A stretch of DNA of 46,500 nucleotides from Oceaniglobus indicus (GCF_002751875.1 NZ_NMZM01000013.1:1-46500), one strand, 5' to 3'; shown: positions 30,821 to 39,805, counted from the first letter of the stretch. Numbers and translations: made by a program. Notes: a model not told the origin generated them from the sequence alone.

Positions 30821-32332
30821 TCACGATCCGGCCGCGGGCAGGCGGAAACTCAGCGCCTCGGCGATGTGGGGCTCGGCCACCTCATCGCTCTGGTCGAGAT
30901 CGGCAATGGTGCGTGCCACCCGCAAGACCCGGTGATAACCACGCGCCGACAGCCCGAACCGGTCAGCCGCCCGCAACAGAAGCGCGCGCCCGGCCGTATC
31001 GGGCGCCGCGATCCTTTCAAGCAGGGCGCCTTCGGCATCGGCGTTCACGGTCACGCCCATGTCGGTGTCAAAGCGCGCCGTCTGACGGTCGCGTGCATCG
31101 GCGACCCGGGCCGCCACCACGGCCGAGCTTTCGCCTGACGCCGGCAGGTCGAGATCCTGGAACGACACCGGGGGCACATCCACCCGCAGGTCGAACCGGT
31201 CCATCAACGGGCCCGAAATCTTGCCCATGTAATCCTCGCCACACAGCGGAACCCGGGCACAGGCCCGCGACGGATCGGTCATGTGCCCGCATTTGCAGGG
31301 GTTCGCCGCCGCAACCAGCATGAAGCGACAGGGATAGCGGACATGGGCGTTGGCGCGCGCGACGACGACGTCGCCCGTTTCGATCGGTTGGCGCAGCGTT
31401 TCCAGCACGGCGCGGCTGTATTCGGGAAATTCGTCCATGAACAGAACCCCGTTGTGCGCCAGCGAGATCTGCCCCGGTTTCGCGCCTTTGCCGCCCCCGA
31501 CGATGGCCGCCATGGACGCGGTGTGGTGCGGCTCCATGAACGGGCGTTCGCGCGAGATGCCGCCCTCGGTCAGCAGACCGGCCAGCGAATGGATCATCGA
31601 GGTTTCAAGCGCCTCTGTCGGTGACAGCGGCGGCAGAATCCCGGCCAGCCGTTTCACCAGCATCGACTTTCCCGATCCGGGTGGTCCCACCAGCAACAGG
31701 TGATGCCGCCCCGCTGCGGCAATCTCCAGCGCGCGTTTGGCGCGCTCCTGCCCCTTGACCTCGGACAGGTCGCGGACTTGTCCCGCCATCGGCACCTGAC
31801 CCGCCTCGGCCGGGGCAATCGGCGCGCGGCCCGTGAAATGGGCGATGGCCTGGGCCAGGGTGGCGGGCGCAATGACGGTCGCCGCCCCGACCCACGCGGC
31901 TTCGGCGCCACAACCGCGCGGACACAGCAGAACCCGGTCTTCCTCGGCGGCGGTCAGCGCAGCGGGCAGGCTTCCGGCAACCTGGACCAACGTGCCATCC
32001 AGCGACAACTCGCCCAGCGAAAGGGTGTTTTCGACCTTGTCCTTTGGCAGGATGTCGAGCGCCGCCAGCAAGGCCAACGCGATGGGCAGGTCGAAATGCG
32101 ACCCCTCCTTGGGCAGGTCGGCGGGCGACAGGTTGATGGTGATCCGCTTTGACGGCAGCGCGATGGACATCGACGCCAGCGCGGCACGAACCCGTTCGCG
32201 GGCCTCGGACACCGCCTTGTCGGGCAGACCGACGACCGAAAACGCCGGCAGGCCGGGAGCAACGGCACATTGCACCTCGACCGGGCGCGCCTCGATGCCT
32301 TCGAAGGCCACGGTGAATGTCCGGACGACCAC
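30821..32332 (-). CDS. YifB family Mg chelatase-like AAA ATPase (ComM-like)
   Basis: A hexameric AAA+ helicase related to ComM, which aids branch migration during natural transformation. The 503-aa product has the N-terminal LonC-like domain (GLPDKAVSEARERVRAAL, INLSPADLPKEGSHFDLP), Walker A (LLVGPPGSGKSMLVKRL), Walker B (GVLFMDEFPEY), the cysteine-bearing segment NPCKCGHMTDPSRAC and the arginine-finger region SGPLMDRFDLRVDVP. It is monocistronic, convergent with gshB. Confidence 0.95.
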   Translation of the reverse strand: MVVRTFTVAFEGIEARPVEVQCAVAPGLPAFSVVGLPDKAVSEARERVRAALASMSIALPSKRITINLSPADLPKEGSHFDLPIALALLAALDILPKDKVENTLSLGELSLDGTLVQVAGSLPAALTAAEEDRVLLCPRGCGAEAAWVGAATVIAPATLAQAIAHFTGRAPIAPAEAGQVPMAGQVRDLSEVKGQERAKRALEIAAAGRHHLLLVGPPGSGKSMLVKRLAGILPPLSPTEALETSMIHSLAGLLTEGGISRERPFMEPHHTASMAAIVGGGKGAKPGQISLAHNGVLFMDEFPEYSRAVLETLRQPIETGDVVVARANAHVRYPCRFMLVAAANPCKCGHMTDPSRACARVPLCGEDYMGKISGPLMDRFDLRVDVPPVSFQDLDLPASGESSAVVAARVADARDRQTARFDTDMGVTVNADAEGALLERIAAPDTAGRALLLRAADRFGLSARGYHRVLRVARTIADLDQSDEVAEPHIAEALSFRLPAAGS

Positions 32333-32394
32333 GTTCCGTTCCTCTTGCTCGACGGTTAACGGCTAGATCGGGGACGTTTAGGAATGGTTAACGC

Positions 32395-33528
32395 TCAGAC
32401 GGGTAGCGGCGCGATCTTTCCGGCGCGATCCAGATACACACCTTCCCAGGGTCGGCCGATTTGAAAGCTGCCGGCACCGTTCTCCTGCCGCAGCAGGGAT
32501 GCCGGACCTGTCGTTACCATGGCCAGCGCGTCGGCCAGCGACACGCCGACGTGGTCGCGCAGCACGCCGATGGCCGTCGGAAAGTCCAGATCGGCGCCGG
32601 CCAGCGTGCCGTCTTCCAGCGTCAGACGGCCCTCGCGGCGCAGAACCTTGCGCCCGTTGAGGGTGAACGACGTGATGTCAGCACCGACGGTCGACATGGC
32701 GTCGCTGACCAGAAACACGCGCCCCGGCCCGGTCTTGGCCGCCAGTGCAATGCGCATCGTGGCGGCGTGAACGTGGATGATGTCGGCGATCAGGCCAGCC
32801 GACACCGCGCCGTGATGCAGGGCCGCGCCGACCAGTCCCGGCGCGCGGCTGGTCATCTGGCTCATCGCGTTGAACAGGTGGGTGATACAGCGCGCCCCGG
32901 CGGCGATTGCCGCACTGGCCGCCTCGAAGCTGCAATCGCTGTGGCCCAGCGACACGATTATTCCGGCCTGTGCCAGTCGCGCGATCCGCGCGATCGGGAC
33001 GGTTTCGGGCGCGAGAGTGACCATCAGATTGGGCAACCGTGCGGCAGCGTCGATCAGCAGGGCCTCGTCCGCATCCTCCATCGGCCGGATCAGCGCGGGA
33101 TCGTGGGCGCCCTTGCGCGCGCGCGCCAGATGCGGCCCCTCGAGATGAAGCCCGGCGAGTCCCGGCACGCCCCGCGCCAGCGCCAATTCCACGGCATCGA
33201 TCGCCGCGCGGGTCTTTTCCGGCGTGTCGGTGATCAATGTCGGCAACAGCCACCGCGTGCCGGTGGTGGCATGGGCAGCCGCGATCGCCGCGAGCCCGTC
33301 GGCCGTGGTGATGTCGTTGAACATCACGCCCCCGCCGCCATTCACCTGAAGGTCGACGAAACCAGGACACAATGTTCCACCGTCAAGCTGTCGCACGGCG
33401 AACCCTTGGGGCACGTCGGGCGCCGACGCGAGTCCGGCAAAGGCGCCGTCCTTCAGCAGCAGGGCCGCCCCTGAATGCAACCGGTGGCCGTCAAAGATAT
33501 CCGCGCCCATCAATGCGAAATGTGTCAT
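32395..33528 (-). CDS. nagA: N-acetylglucosamine-6-phosphate deacetylase
   Basis: It hydrolyses GlcNAc-6-P to glucosamine-6-P and acetate. The start gives MTHFALMGADIFDG and 377 aa; 76 upstream open codons are discarded as unlike the family. The amidohydrolase features are intact: PGFVDLQVNGGGG, metal Glu in GLHLEGPHLA, His in SLGHSDCSF and THLFNAMSQM, and catalytic Asp in LVSDAMSTVG. It lies 83 bp downstream of a sugar-kinase gene on the same strand; the pair would convert GlcNAc to glucosamine-6-P. Confidence 0.96.
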   Translation of the reverse strand: MTHFALMGADIFDGHRLHSGAALLLKDGAFAGLASAPDVPQGFAVRQLDGGTLCPGFVDLQVNGGGGVMFNDITTADGLAAIAAAHATTGTRWLLPTLITDTPEKTRAAIDAVELALARGVPGLAGLHLEGPHLARARKGAHDPALIRPMEDADEALLIDAAARLPNLMVTLAPETVPIARIARLAQAGIIVSLGHSDCSFEAASAAIAAGARCITHLFNAMSQMTSRAPGLVGAALHHGAVSAGLIADIIHVHAATMRIALAAKTGPGRVFLVSDAMSTVGADITSFTLNGRKVLRREGRLTLEDGTLAGADLDFPTAIGVLRDHVGVSLADALAMVTTGPASLLRQENGAGSFQIGRPWEGVYLDRAGKIAPLPV

Positions 33529-33611
33529 GCCGTGTCCGTACCACTCCGTTCGATCTGTGCCATGCGGGCCGCGCTCCGGCCGCCGCCGACGCCCGACAGA
33601 CCCCGCCCGTT

Positions 33612-34505
33612 TCAGCTCCGCATTTCGGTTGCAAATGCACAGCGCGCCAGAAGCGCCGCACCGTCCAGCGCATTGCCCCGTGCCGGGCGCAGCCGCGCGC
33701 GGTGGTTGGAAGACAGGAAATCCGCGTAATGCGGACCGACCCCGCCCGACAAACACAACACATCATCGCCGGCAAGGTCCAGAACCCCGATCGCGCGGCC
33801 CAGGTAATCTGCGCCGCGCTGCATCAGATCGCGCCCCGTGACATCTCCGGCCTGCGCTGCCGCGACGATGGCGGGGGCCAGGGTGGCATAGTCCGCCGGC
33901 CGTGCGGTGGCGGCGAAGGCAACGATGTCGGCGGGGCCGGACGGGTATCGGGCCAGGGTTTCGCGGGTCAACGGCGTGTGGTCCGCCATTGCATCACAGC
34001 ACAGGATCACCTGTTCCAGAAGCGCACGACCCAGCCAGGCCCCCGAGGCCTGGTCCGACACCTGAAGACCCCAACCGCCGACGCTGCGTTGTGCACCGCC
34101 GTGTTGCGCGGCAATCAGGCTGCCGGTCCCGATCGCAAGCAGGGCACCGCTCTGCTCGCCCAGCGCTCCGGCCAGCGACGTTGGAAGGTCACCGGTCACC
34201 CGCACCCGCGCAAACCCGAACGCGCGCGCCACCGGTTCCGACTGCGCCGTCCCCAGAACACCGGCAAGCCCGATATGGGCAAAGACCGATGGCGCGGCCG
34301 TTTCCGGGGTCAGCCCGGCGGAAACCAGGGCGGCATTGACAGCCGTTCTGACGCTGTGGATGGCCTGCGCAATGTCCGTCGTCGCATTGGCAGGGCCGCC
34401 GTGCCCATGGCCGAGCGGCCGACCGTCAAGGCTGCACACGACGGCACGACAGCCGGTTCCGCCGCCGTCAACCCCGACCAGGTGATGGGCCTGCTGTTGG
34501 CACAT
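33612..34505 (-). CDS. BadF/BadG-family kinase, probable N-acetylglucosamine kinase
   Basis: A 297-aa ASKHA-fold ATPase: the phosphate-1 loop (LVGVDGGGTGCRAVV), an acceptor region (LLAIGTGSLIAA, GGWGLQVSDQASGAWLG) and the adenosine motif (VLCLSGGVGPHY). The start MCQQQAHHL is favoured by the AGGGG 7 bases before it. The BadF/BadG family includes eukaryotic and bacterial GlcNAc kinases, and its place before nagA supports GlcNAc as substrate; glucosamine is the alternative. No transporter or regulator gene is adjacent in this window. Confidence 0.85.
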   Translation of the reverse strand: MCQQQAHHLVGVDGGGTGCRAVVCSLDGRPLGHGHGGPANATTDIAQAIHSVRTAVNAALVSAGLTPETAAPSVFAHIGLAGVLGTAQSEPVARAFGFARVRVTGDLPTSLAGALGEQSGALLAIGTGSLIAAQHGGAQRSVGGWGLQVSDQASGAWLGRALLEQVILCCDAMADHTPLTRETLARYPSGPADIVAFAATARPADYATLAPAIVAAAQAGDVTGRDLMQRGADYLGRAIGVLDLAGDDVLCLSGGVGPHYADFLSSNHRARLRPARGNALDGAALLARCAFATEMRS

Positions 34506-34928
34506 GTGATACCCCTGCCGCATTTCTTGATATGGCGGACGGTCAAGCCGCGACATCGACGCACTTTCAGGCGTTAGTGCGCATTCCTGGGCGGTTCAAT
34601 CGTTCAATCCATCCTAAGGTATGTTTCATGGAGCGGCGCGCACCAATTTTCCGCGTTCCGTCACCACGATCCGGAGAGCGGGATGAGAGTTCGGGAGCCT
34701 CCGGCGGGAGTAGTTGTAGCAAGAAAAAGCCGGGCGACAGTGCTTTTTCTTGCCCGATACACTCCCGCCGGAGGCTCCCGTCGTTTCAGCGGACGCGCCG
34801 ACAACGATTTTTCAGACGGCTTGATGCGTGCGGCTTTCATGCGGGTGGCGGTGAGTTTAACGGGAAACGGTTCGTCGCGCGGAGTGCGGGGCGATGGAAA
34901 CGCTGGGTCAGGTCATCCATCGCCAATG
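34506..34928. other. nagK-cobC intergenic region
   Basis: About 420 bases with no supported gene. It holds a direct repeat GTTCAATC-GTTCAATC near 34594-34609, which could be an operator or promoter element for the nag pair, and the large hairpin listed separately at 34693-34779. Only short unlikely open frames are present. Confidence 0.5.
34693..34779. repeat. Interspersed repeat copy B: two inverted units forming a long hairpin
   Basis: Two 38-base arms (34693-34730 and 34742-34779) are inverted copies of the repeat unit, separated by an 11-base loop. The outer 18 bases (GGGAGCCTCCGGCGGGAG and its complement) and the inner 12 bases (GCAAGAAAAAGC and its complement) pair perfectly; an 8-base centre is mismatched. 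It lies about 150 bases past the cobC-like stop and could serve as a bidirectional terminator. Related single units are at 4359-4394 and 39806-39840. Confidence 0.85.
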
Positions 34929-35504
34929 TCAGGGGCGATGGTTGATCAGCTCTGCCGCGCCGGCGGCATAGTCCAGTCGGGTCACCGAAAGGTTGTCGAT
35001 CTTCTGTGCCAGCACATCGTAGGGGCTGCGCCCCGTCGCGCGGGCAAGCTGTGACAGGATGACGCCGAAATGCGCCACCGCGATTACATGGCGGTCGGGG
35101 TGGCGTTGGTTGATATCATCGACAAACGGCGCGATGCGTTCGGCGGCCGCGTTCCAGCTTTCGCCGCCGGGGGCCGCGATGTCGCCGGGTGTTTCCCAAT
35201 AGGCGCGCGACAAGTCCGGGTCGCGCGCGGCGATATCGTCGAAAGCCATGCCATCCCAGGCTCCGAAATCGAATTCCCGCAACGCGGATGTCGGGGGCAG
35301 CCGCAGGCGTGCGCCGGCGATGGCGTCGGCGGTCGCGCGGGCGCGGATCAGGTCGGAAGAGACCACAAGGCCGTCCCCTGGCAGGAACCGCGCCAGCCGA
35401 TTGAGGGCCGCGTGATCCGAAAGGTCGGCGGGCACATCGCGCCAGCCGCACATGGCCCGGTCGTGAGTCGGGCCGTGACGCACCCACCACCAGATCGCGC
35501 TCAT
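34929..35504 (-). CDS. Histidine phosphatase, probable alpha-ribazole phosphatase (CobC-like)
   Basis: A 191-aa phosphoglycerate-mutase-type phosphatase with the catalytic RHG motif (WVRHGPTHDRAMCGWRD), SDLIRARATADAI, the conserved EFDFGAWDGMAFDDI and the second His in AVAHFGVILSQLA. The start codon overlaps the cobP stop by 4 bases, so both genes are in one operon, favouring removal of phosphate from alpha-ribazole-5'-phosphate in cobalamin nucleotide-loop assembly. The GAWDG segment is typical of CobC. Other substrates cannot be excluded. Confidence 0.82.
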   Translation of the reverse strand: MSAIWWWVRHGPTHDRAMCGWRDVPADLSDHAALNRLARFLPGDGLVVSSDLIRARATADAIAGARLRLPPTSALREFDFGAWDGMAFDDIAARDPDLSRAYWETPGDIAAPGGESWNAAAERIAPFVDDINQRHPDRHVIAVAHFGVILSQLARATGRSPYDVLAQKIDNLSVTRLDYAAGAAELINHRP

Positions 35505-36037
35505 GCCGCGCCCGTGGGCATGCGGCCTTTCAGCACCCTGGGCAGCCCAGCGGTGATCAGGACCACCAGATCGGCAGCGCTGGCCAACCGGCGGTTCAAT
35601 CTGCCTTGTGCGTTGCGAAACCGCCGCGCCAGCGCGTTGTCGGGGACGATGCCCTGCCCAACCTCGTTGCTGACCACCACCACCGGACACGGTGCGCCGG
35701 CCAGCAGCGCCGCAAGACCGTCTGTTTTGCCCTCGAGATCGGCGTCGTTCAGCATATGGTTGCTGAGCCAGAGCGTGGCGCAATCCAGCAGGATCGCATC
35801 GCCGGGTCCGGCGGCATCGAAAGCGGGCGACAGGTCAAGCGGTGTTTCGATTGTCAGCCAGCCGTCCCCCCGCGCCGCACGATGGGCCGCGATCTTAACG
35901 CGCATTTCATCGTCGAACGCCTGCGCCGTGGCAGCATAGATCCTGCGCCCCGGCCCCTGATCGTTCAGCAAGGTCTCGGCGAAATCCGACTTGCCCGAAG
36001 CGGCGCCGCCTAGGACAAAGGACAGGTTTGGCAACAT
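35501..36037 (-). CDS. cobP: Bifunctional adenosylcobinamide kinase/guanylyltransferase
   Basis: It phosphorylates adenosylcobinamide and transfers GMP in cobalamin synthesis. The start MLPNLSFVLGG gives 178 aa; a GTG eight codons earlier is possible. Walker A is GGAASGKSDFAE (about 10-21). The conserved TLWLSNHML segment, the VVVSNEVGQGIVPDN motif and the C-terminal FRNAQGRLNRRLA segment are all present. It overlaps the cobC-like gene and is divergent from rpoH. Confidence 0.95.
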   Translation of the reverse strand: MLPNLSFVLGGAASGKSDFAETLLNDQGPGRRIYAATAQAFDDEMRVKIAAHRAARGDGWLTIETPLDLSPAFDAAGPGDAILLDCATLWLSNHMLNDADLEGKTDGLAALLAGAPCPVVVVSNEVGQGIVPDNALARRFRNAQGRLNRRLASAADLVVLITAGLPRVLKGRMPTGAA

Positions 36038-36053
36038 CACAGGCAACTTTCTT

Positions 36054-36083
36054 TGATCCACGGGCGTTCCAGCAACGTAGTTT
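36054..36083 (+). promoter_or_regulatory. Candidate ECF (RpoE-type) promoter for rpoH
   Basis: TGATCC at 36054-36059 and TAGTTT at 36078-36083 are separated by 18 bases. TGATCC is the -35 element of the Rhodobacter sphaeroides RpoE (ECF11) promoters, which include that of rpoHII; the -10 match is weaker. The initiation point would lie about 50 bases before the rpoH start. Confidence 0.4.
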
Positions 36084-36140
36084 TAACGAAATATACAACG
36101 CAAGGCTCTTAATTCCGGGCCAAATCAAGGGATCAAAACC

Positions 36141-37019
36141 ATGGCTGCCGAGGGTTTCAACGATCAGACATTGCCACGCCGGGCCATGAAGGCCGAGCTT
36201 TTGGATGCCGAGACCGAATTGCAACTGGCGTATGCCTGGCGCGACCAGCGCGACGAACAGGCGTTGCACCGGTTGATCACGGCGTACATGAGGTTGGCCA
36301 TATCCATGGCATCGAAATTCCGCCGCTATGGTGCGCCGATGAACGACCTGATCCAGGAGGCCAGCCTTGGGCTGATGAAGGCGGCCGACAAGTTCGACCC
36401 CGATCGCGGCGTCCGTTTTTCCACCTATGCGGTGTGGTGGATCAAGGCCAGCATCCAGGATTACGTCATGCGCAACTGGTCGATGGTGCGGACGGGATCC
36501 ACGTCATCGCAGAAATCCCTGTTTTTCAACATGCGCCGGGTTCAGGCCCGTCTGGAGCGTGAATCGGCTGCCCGGGGCGAGGTTCTGGACAAGCATCAGA
36601 TGCGCCAGATGATCTCGACCGAGGTCGGCGTGCCGCTGCACGATGTCGAAATGATGGAGGGGCGGCTGTCCGGCTCGGATTATTCGCTGAACGCCACCCA
36701 GTCGTCGGAAGACGAGGGCCGCGCCTGGATCGACGCGTTGGAAGATGACGGTGAACAGGCGGCCGAGGCCGTGGAGCGGCGCAAGGATCTGGACACCTTG
36801 CGCGAATGGTTGTTGTCGGCGATGGCGGTTCTGAACGATCGCGAAAGGTTCATTGTGCGCGAGCGCAAACTGCGCGAGGAAACGCGGACCTTGGAAAGCC
36901 TCGGCGACGAACTGGGCCTCAGCAAGGAGCGCGTGCGACAGCTGGAGGCGGCGGCCTTCGGCAAGATGAAGAAGACGCTTGAGACGCAATCGCGCGAAGT
37001 GTCGAACTTCCTCGCGTGA
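36141..37019 (+). CDS. RNA polymerase sigma factor RpoH (RpoHII-type)
   Basis: A 292-aa group 3 sigma-70 factor for heat and oxidative stress genes. Region 2 is clear (MRLAISMASKFRRYGAP, LIQEASLGLMKAADKFDP, VRFSTYAVWWIKASIQDYVM). The RpoH box appears as QKSLFFNMRR at about 124-133 and region 4 ends with LGLSKERVRQLEAAAFGKMK. The altered box, as well as the candidate RpoE promoter in front, points to the RpoHII paralogue of Rhodobacteraceae rather than RpoHI; this sub-assignment is inference. AAGGGA lies 9 bases before the ATG. The next gene overlaps its stop. Confidence 0.92.
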   Translation: MAAEGFNDQTLPRRAMKAELLDAETELQLAYAWRDQRDEQALHRLITAYMRLAISMASKFRRYGAPMNDLIQEASLGLMKAADKFDPDRGVRFSTYAVWWIKASIQDYVMRNWSMVRTGSTSSQKSLFFNMRRVQARLERESAARGEVLDKHQMRQMISTEVGVPLHDVEMMEGRLSGSDYSLNATQSSEDEGRAWIDALEDDGEQAAEAVERRKDLDTLREWLLSAMAVLNDRERFIVRERKLREETRTLESLGDELGLSKERVRQLEAAAFGKMKKTLETQSREVSNFLA

Positions 37020-37819
37020 GGTTCTTGTTGGCCGGCGCGGCGATCTGCCTTGCGGCGCCGGCCTGGTGCGCGGGTGTGGCCGCGGATGCCGTCGAACTGG
37101 GCGGGTTCGACGTGGTCATCATGGGTGAAATCCACGACAATCCCGAACACCACGTCAATCAGGCCGCTTGGTTGACGCAAATGTCGCCCGTTGCCGTTGT
37201 CTTTGAAATGCTGACGCCGACACAGGCCGGGATCGCGCAAGACGTGCAGGCGGATGGCCCCGCCGCGATTGCCCGCGCGACCGGTTGGGCCGAAAGTGGT
37301 TGGCCCGATTTCACGCTCTATGCGCCGGTGTTCCGGGCGCTCGGCGCGGCGTCCATTTTCGGCGCCGATGTGGCCCGTGGCGATCTGCGGGCGGCAATGG
37401 CCGACGGTGCCGCCAGCGTACTGGGCGACGATGCGGCCGCCTTCGGCCTGACGGCCCCGCTGGACGTGGATGAACAGGCGCGGCGCGAAAAGTTGCAGGC
37501 CGACGCGCATTGTGGCGCGCTGCCTGCGGCCATGCTCCCGACCATGATCGAGGCGCAGCGCCTGCGCGACGGGATGCTGGCGCGGGCGGTAATCCAGGCG
37601 CTGGACACAGTCGGGGGGCCGGTTGCGGTGATCACCGGCAACGGTCATGCCCGTACCGATTGGGGCGTGCCCGCACTTTTGAAAACCGCTCGCCCCGAAC
37701 TGCGCGTCCTGTCCATCGGCCAGATCGAGGATGGACCACCGGGCACCGACACCTCCTTCGACGTCCCGATCGCCACATCGGCCGCCGTGCGCGACGATCC
37801 GTGCGCCGTCTTTCGCTGA
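37016..37819 (+). CDS. ChaN family (PF04187-type) exported protein
   Basis: A 267-aa protein starting at GTG within the rpoH stop. The N-terminal hydrophobic stretch (LLAGAAICLAAPAWCAG) is a signal peptide; a Cys at 18 could allow lipidation but lacks a standard lipobox. The family motif VVIMGEIHDNPEHHVNQ and the VITGNGHARTDWGVP segment are present. ChaN relatives bind haem in other bacteria and are periplasmic or membrane-associated. Translational coupling to rpoH suggests it belongs to the stress regulon. Confidence 0.87.
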   Translation: MRFLLAGAAICLAAPAWCAGVAADAVELGGFDVVIMGEIHDNPEHHVNQAAWLTQMSPVAVVFEMLTPTQAGIAQDVQADGPAAIARATGWAESGWPDFTLYAPVFRALGAASIFGADVARGDLRAAMADGAASVLGDDAAAFGLTAPLDVDEQARREKLQADAHCGALPAAMLPTMIEAQRLRDGMLARAVIQALDTVGGPVAVITGNGHARTDWGVPALLKTARPELRVLSIGQIEDGPPGTDTSFDVPIATSAAVRDDPCAVFR

Positions 37820-37898
37820 CGCTGGCGCGTGTTGCACGGCGCTTGTGCATGACGCGGCCCGCTTCTAGGTTTGCATCGCACGGCATAGCGGGGTCATC

Positions 37899-39092
37899 AT
37901 GCTACACGGCAAACATGTTCTGCTGATCATCGCGGGTGGCATCGCGGCCTTCAAGGCGCTGGATCTGATCCGCCGGCTGCGCGAGCGCGGCGTCAAGGTC
38001 ACGCCGGTGATGACCCGGGCGGCCCATGAATTCGTCACCCCGCTGTCGGTCTCCGCTCTGGCGGGGCGGGCGGTCTTCAGCGATCTGTTCGATTTGACGG
38101 CCGAGGCCGAGATGGGTCATATCGAACTGTCCCGAGCCGCCGATCTGGTGGTGGTGGCACCGGCCACCGCCGATCTGATGGCGAAGATGGCGACGGGCCA
38201 GGCCGACGATCTTGCCTCGACCCTGCTGATGGCGACGGACAAGCGGGTGCTGATCGCGCCCGCGATGAACGTGCGGATGTGGCAACACCCCGCCACCGTG
38301 CGTAATCTGGCGGTGCTGCATGGCGACGGCATCCTGTCGGTCGGTCCCGACGACGGCACGATGGCCTGCGGTGAATTCGGCCCCGGCCGAATGTCCGAGG
38401 TGCCCGACATCATCGCCGCCATCGCCGCCGCCTTCGGCCATGGCCCGCTGGCGGGCCGGCATGTTCTGGTCACGTCGGGCCCGACTCATGAACCGATCGA
38501 TCCGGTGCGTTATATCGCCAATCGCTCGTCCGGGGCCCAGGGCACGGCGCTGGCGCGCGCGCTTCTGGATCTCGGCGCGCGCGTCACCTTCGTCACCGGC
38601 CCGGCTGCGGTGCCGCCACCGCAGGGCGCCGACGTGATCCGCGTCCAGACCGCGCGCGAGATGCTGTCGGCGGTGCAGGGCGCCTTGCCCGCCGATGCCG
38701 CCGTTTTTGCGGCGGCCGTGGCCGATTGGCATGTGACCGGTGCCTCGGATCAGAAGATCAAGAAGACCGGCGATGGAATGCCCACGCTGACCTTTGCGGA
38801 AAACCCCGACATCCTTGCCACCGTGTCACGGATGACGACGGGGCGTCCGGCGCTGGTCGTGGGTTTCGCGGCCGAGACCCAAGACGTGATCGCCCATGCC
38901 ACGGCCAAACGGCAGCGCAAGGGATGCGACTGGATCGTCGCCAATGATGTTTCACCGGCGACCGGCATCATGGGCGGTGCGGAAAATGCCGTGACGATCA
39001 TCACCGACGACGGCACCGAGGAATGGCCGCGCGCCCCGAAACAGGCGGTGGCCCGTGACCTTGCGGCGAAAATCGCGGGCGCGCTGGGCTGA
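37899..39092 (+). CDS. coaBC: Bifunctional phosphopantothenoylcysteine decarboxylase/synthase
   Basis: Two consecutive steps of coenzyme A synthesis in one 397-aa protein. The N-terminal flavoprotein decarboxylase (CoaC, about 1-185) has VVVAPATADLMAKMATG, the PAMNVRMW motif and the active Cys in GTMACGEFGPGRM. The C-terminal synthetase (CoaB) has the nucleotide site NRSSGAQGTALARALL and the KIKKTGDGMPTL segment with the substrate lysines. It is monocistronic and converges on the pseudouridine synthase gene. Confidence 0.97.
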   Translation: MLHGKHVLLIIAGGIAAFKALDLIRRLRERGVKVTPVMTRAAHEFVTPLSVSALAGRAVFSDLFDLTAEAEMGHIELSRAADLVVVAPATADLMAKMATGQADDLASTLLMATDKRVLIAPAMNVRMWQHPATVRNLAVLHGDGILSVGPDDGTMACGEFGPGRMSEVPDIIAAIAAAFGHGPLAGRHVLVTSGPTHEPIDPVRYIANRSSGAQGTALARALLDLGARVTFVTGPAAVPPPQGADVIRVQTAREMLSAVQGALPADAAVFAAAVADWHVTGASDQKIKKTGDGMPTLTFAENPDILATVSRMTTGRPALVVGFAAETQDVIAHATAKRQRKGCDWIVANDVSPATGIMGGAENAVTIITDDGTEEWPRAPKQAVARDLAAKIAGALG

Positions 39093-39119
39093 AGGGCCGA
39101 AGCGCCGTTCCGATTGCTA

Positions 39120-39764
39120 TCAGAACGGGCACTTGACGCGAAACGTCATTCCGACGCCGCCATCTGGGTGACGCAGGCGCAGGCTTTCGGCGTGCAACAT
39201 CAGGCGGTCATGATCCCTCGCCGCACCCGTGGCATAGAACGGGTCGCCAAGGATCGGATGGCCCAGCGCCAGCATGTGAACGCGCAACTGGTGCGACCGG
39301 CCGGTCTTGGGAAACAGTCGCACGCGGGTTTCGCCATCGCCACGCCGCATCACCCGCCAATCGGTCTGCGCCGCGCGTCCGTTCTCATGGTCGACCATCT
39401 GACGGGGCCGGTTTTCCCAATCGACGATCAGCGGCAGATCGACGGTGCCGGTCGCCGGTTCCAGCGCGCCGGCCACCCGCGCGACATAGGATTTTTTCAT
39501 GTATCGCTTTTCGAATTGCAGCCCGAGGTGGCGCTGGGCATGAGGGGTCAATGCGAACACCATGATCCCCGAGGTGTCACGGTCCAGACGATGCACCAAA
39601 CGCGTTTCGGGAAAGACCGCCTGCGCCCGCGTCAGCAGGCAATCTGCCAAACCTGGCCCCTTGCCCGGAACCGAAAGCAATCCCGCCGGTTTCGCCAGCA
39701 GCAGGAGCTCGTGATCCCGGTGCACGACCTCAAGGGGCGTATCAGGTGGTGAATAATCGCTCAT
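39120..39764 (-). CDS. RluA-family pseudouridine synthase
   Basis: A compact 214-aa RNA pseudouridine synthase without an S4 domain, like RluA. The start MSDYSPPDTPLEV has a strong GGAGG 5 bases before it. The catalytic motif VHRLDRDTSGIMVFA (Asp in RLDRDTSG) and the late GRSHQLRVHMLALGHPILGDP motif are complete. RluA acts on 23S rRNA position 746 and tRNA position 32 in E. coli; the target here is inferred from size only. Confidence 0.93.
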   Translation of the reverse strand: MSDYSPPDTPLEVVHRDHELLLLAKPAGLLSVPGKGPGLADCLLTRAQAVFPETRLVHRLDRDTSGIMVFALTPHAQRHLGLQFEKRYMKKSYVARVAGALEPATGTVDLPLIVDWENRPRQMVDHENGRAAQTDWRVMRRGDGETRVRLFPKTGRSHQLRVHMLALGHPILGDPFYATGAARDHDRLMLHAESLRLRHPDGGVGMTFRVKCPF

Positions 39765-39805
39765 CGATGCCTCCGGGCGGTCCGGATGTTCACTTGGACC
39801 CCCTT

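Noticed and set aside
36038-36140. Cobalamin riboswitch before cobP
   Set aside because: The gap is only about 100 bases and shows no B12-box-like sequence.
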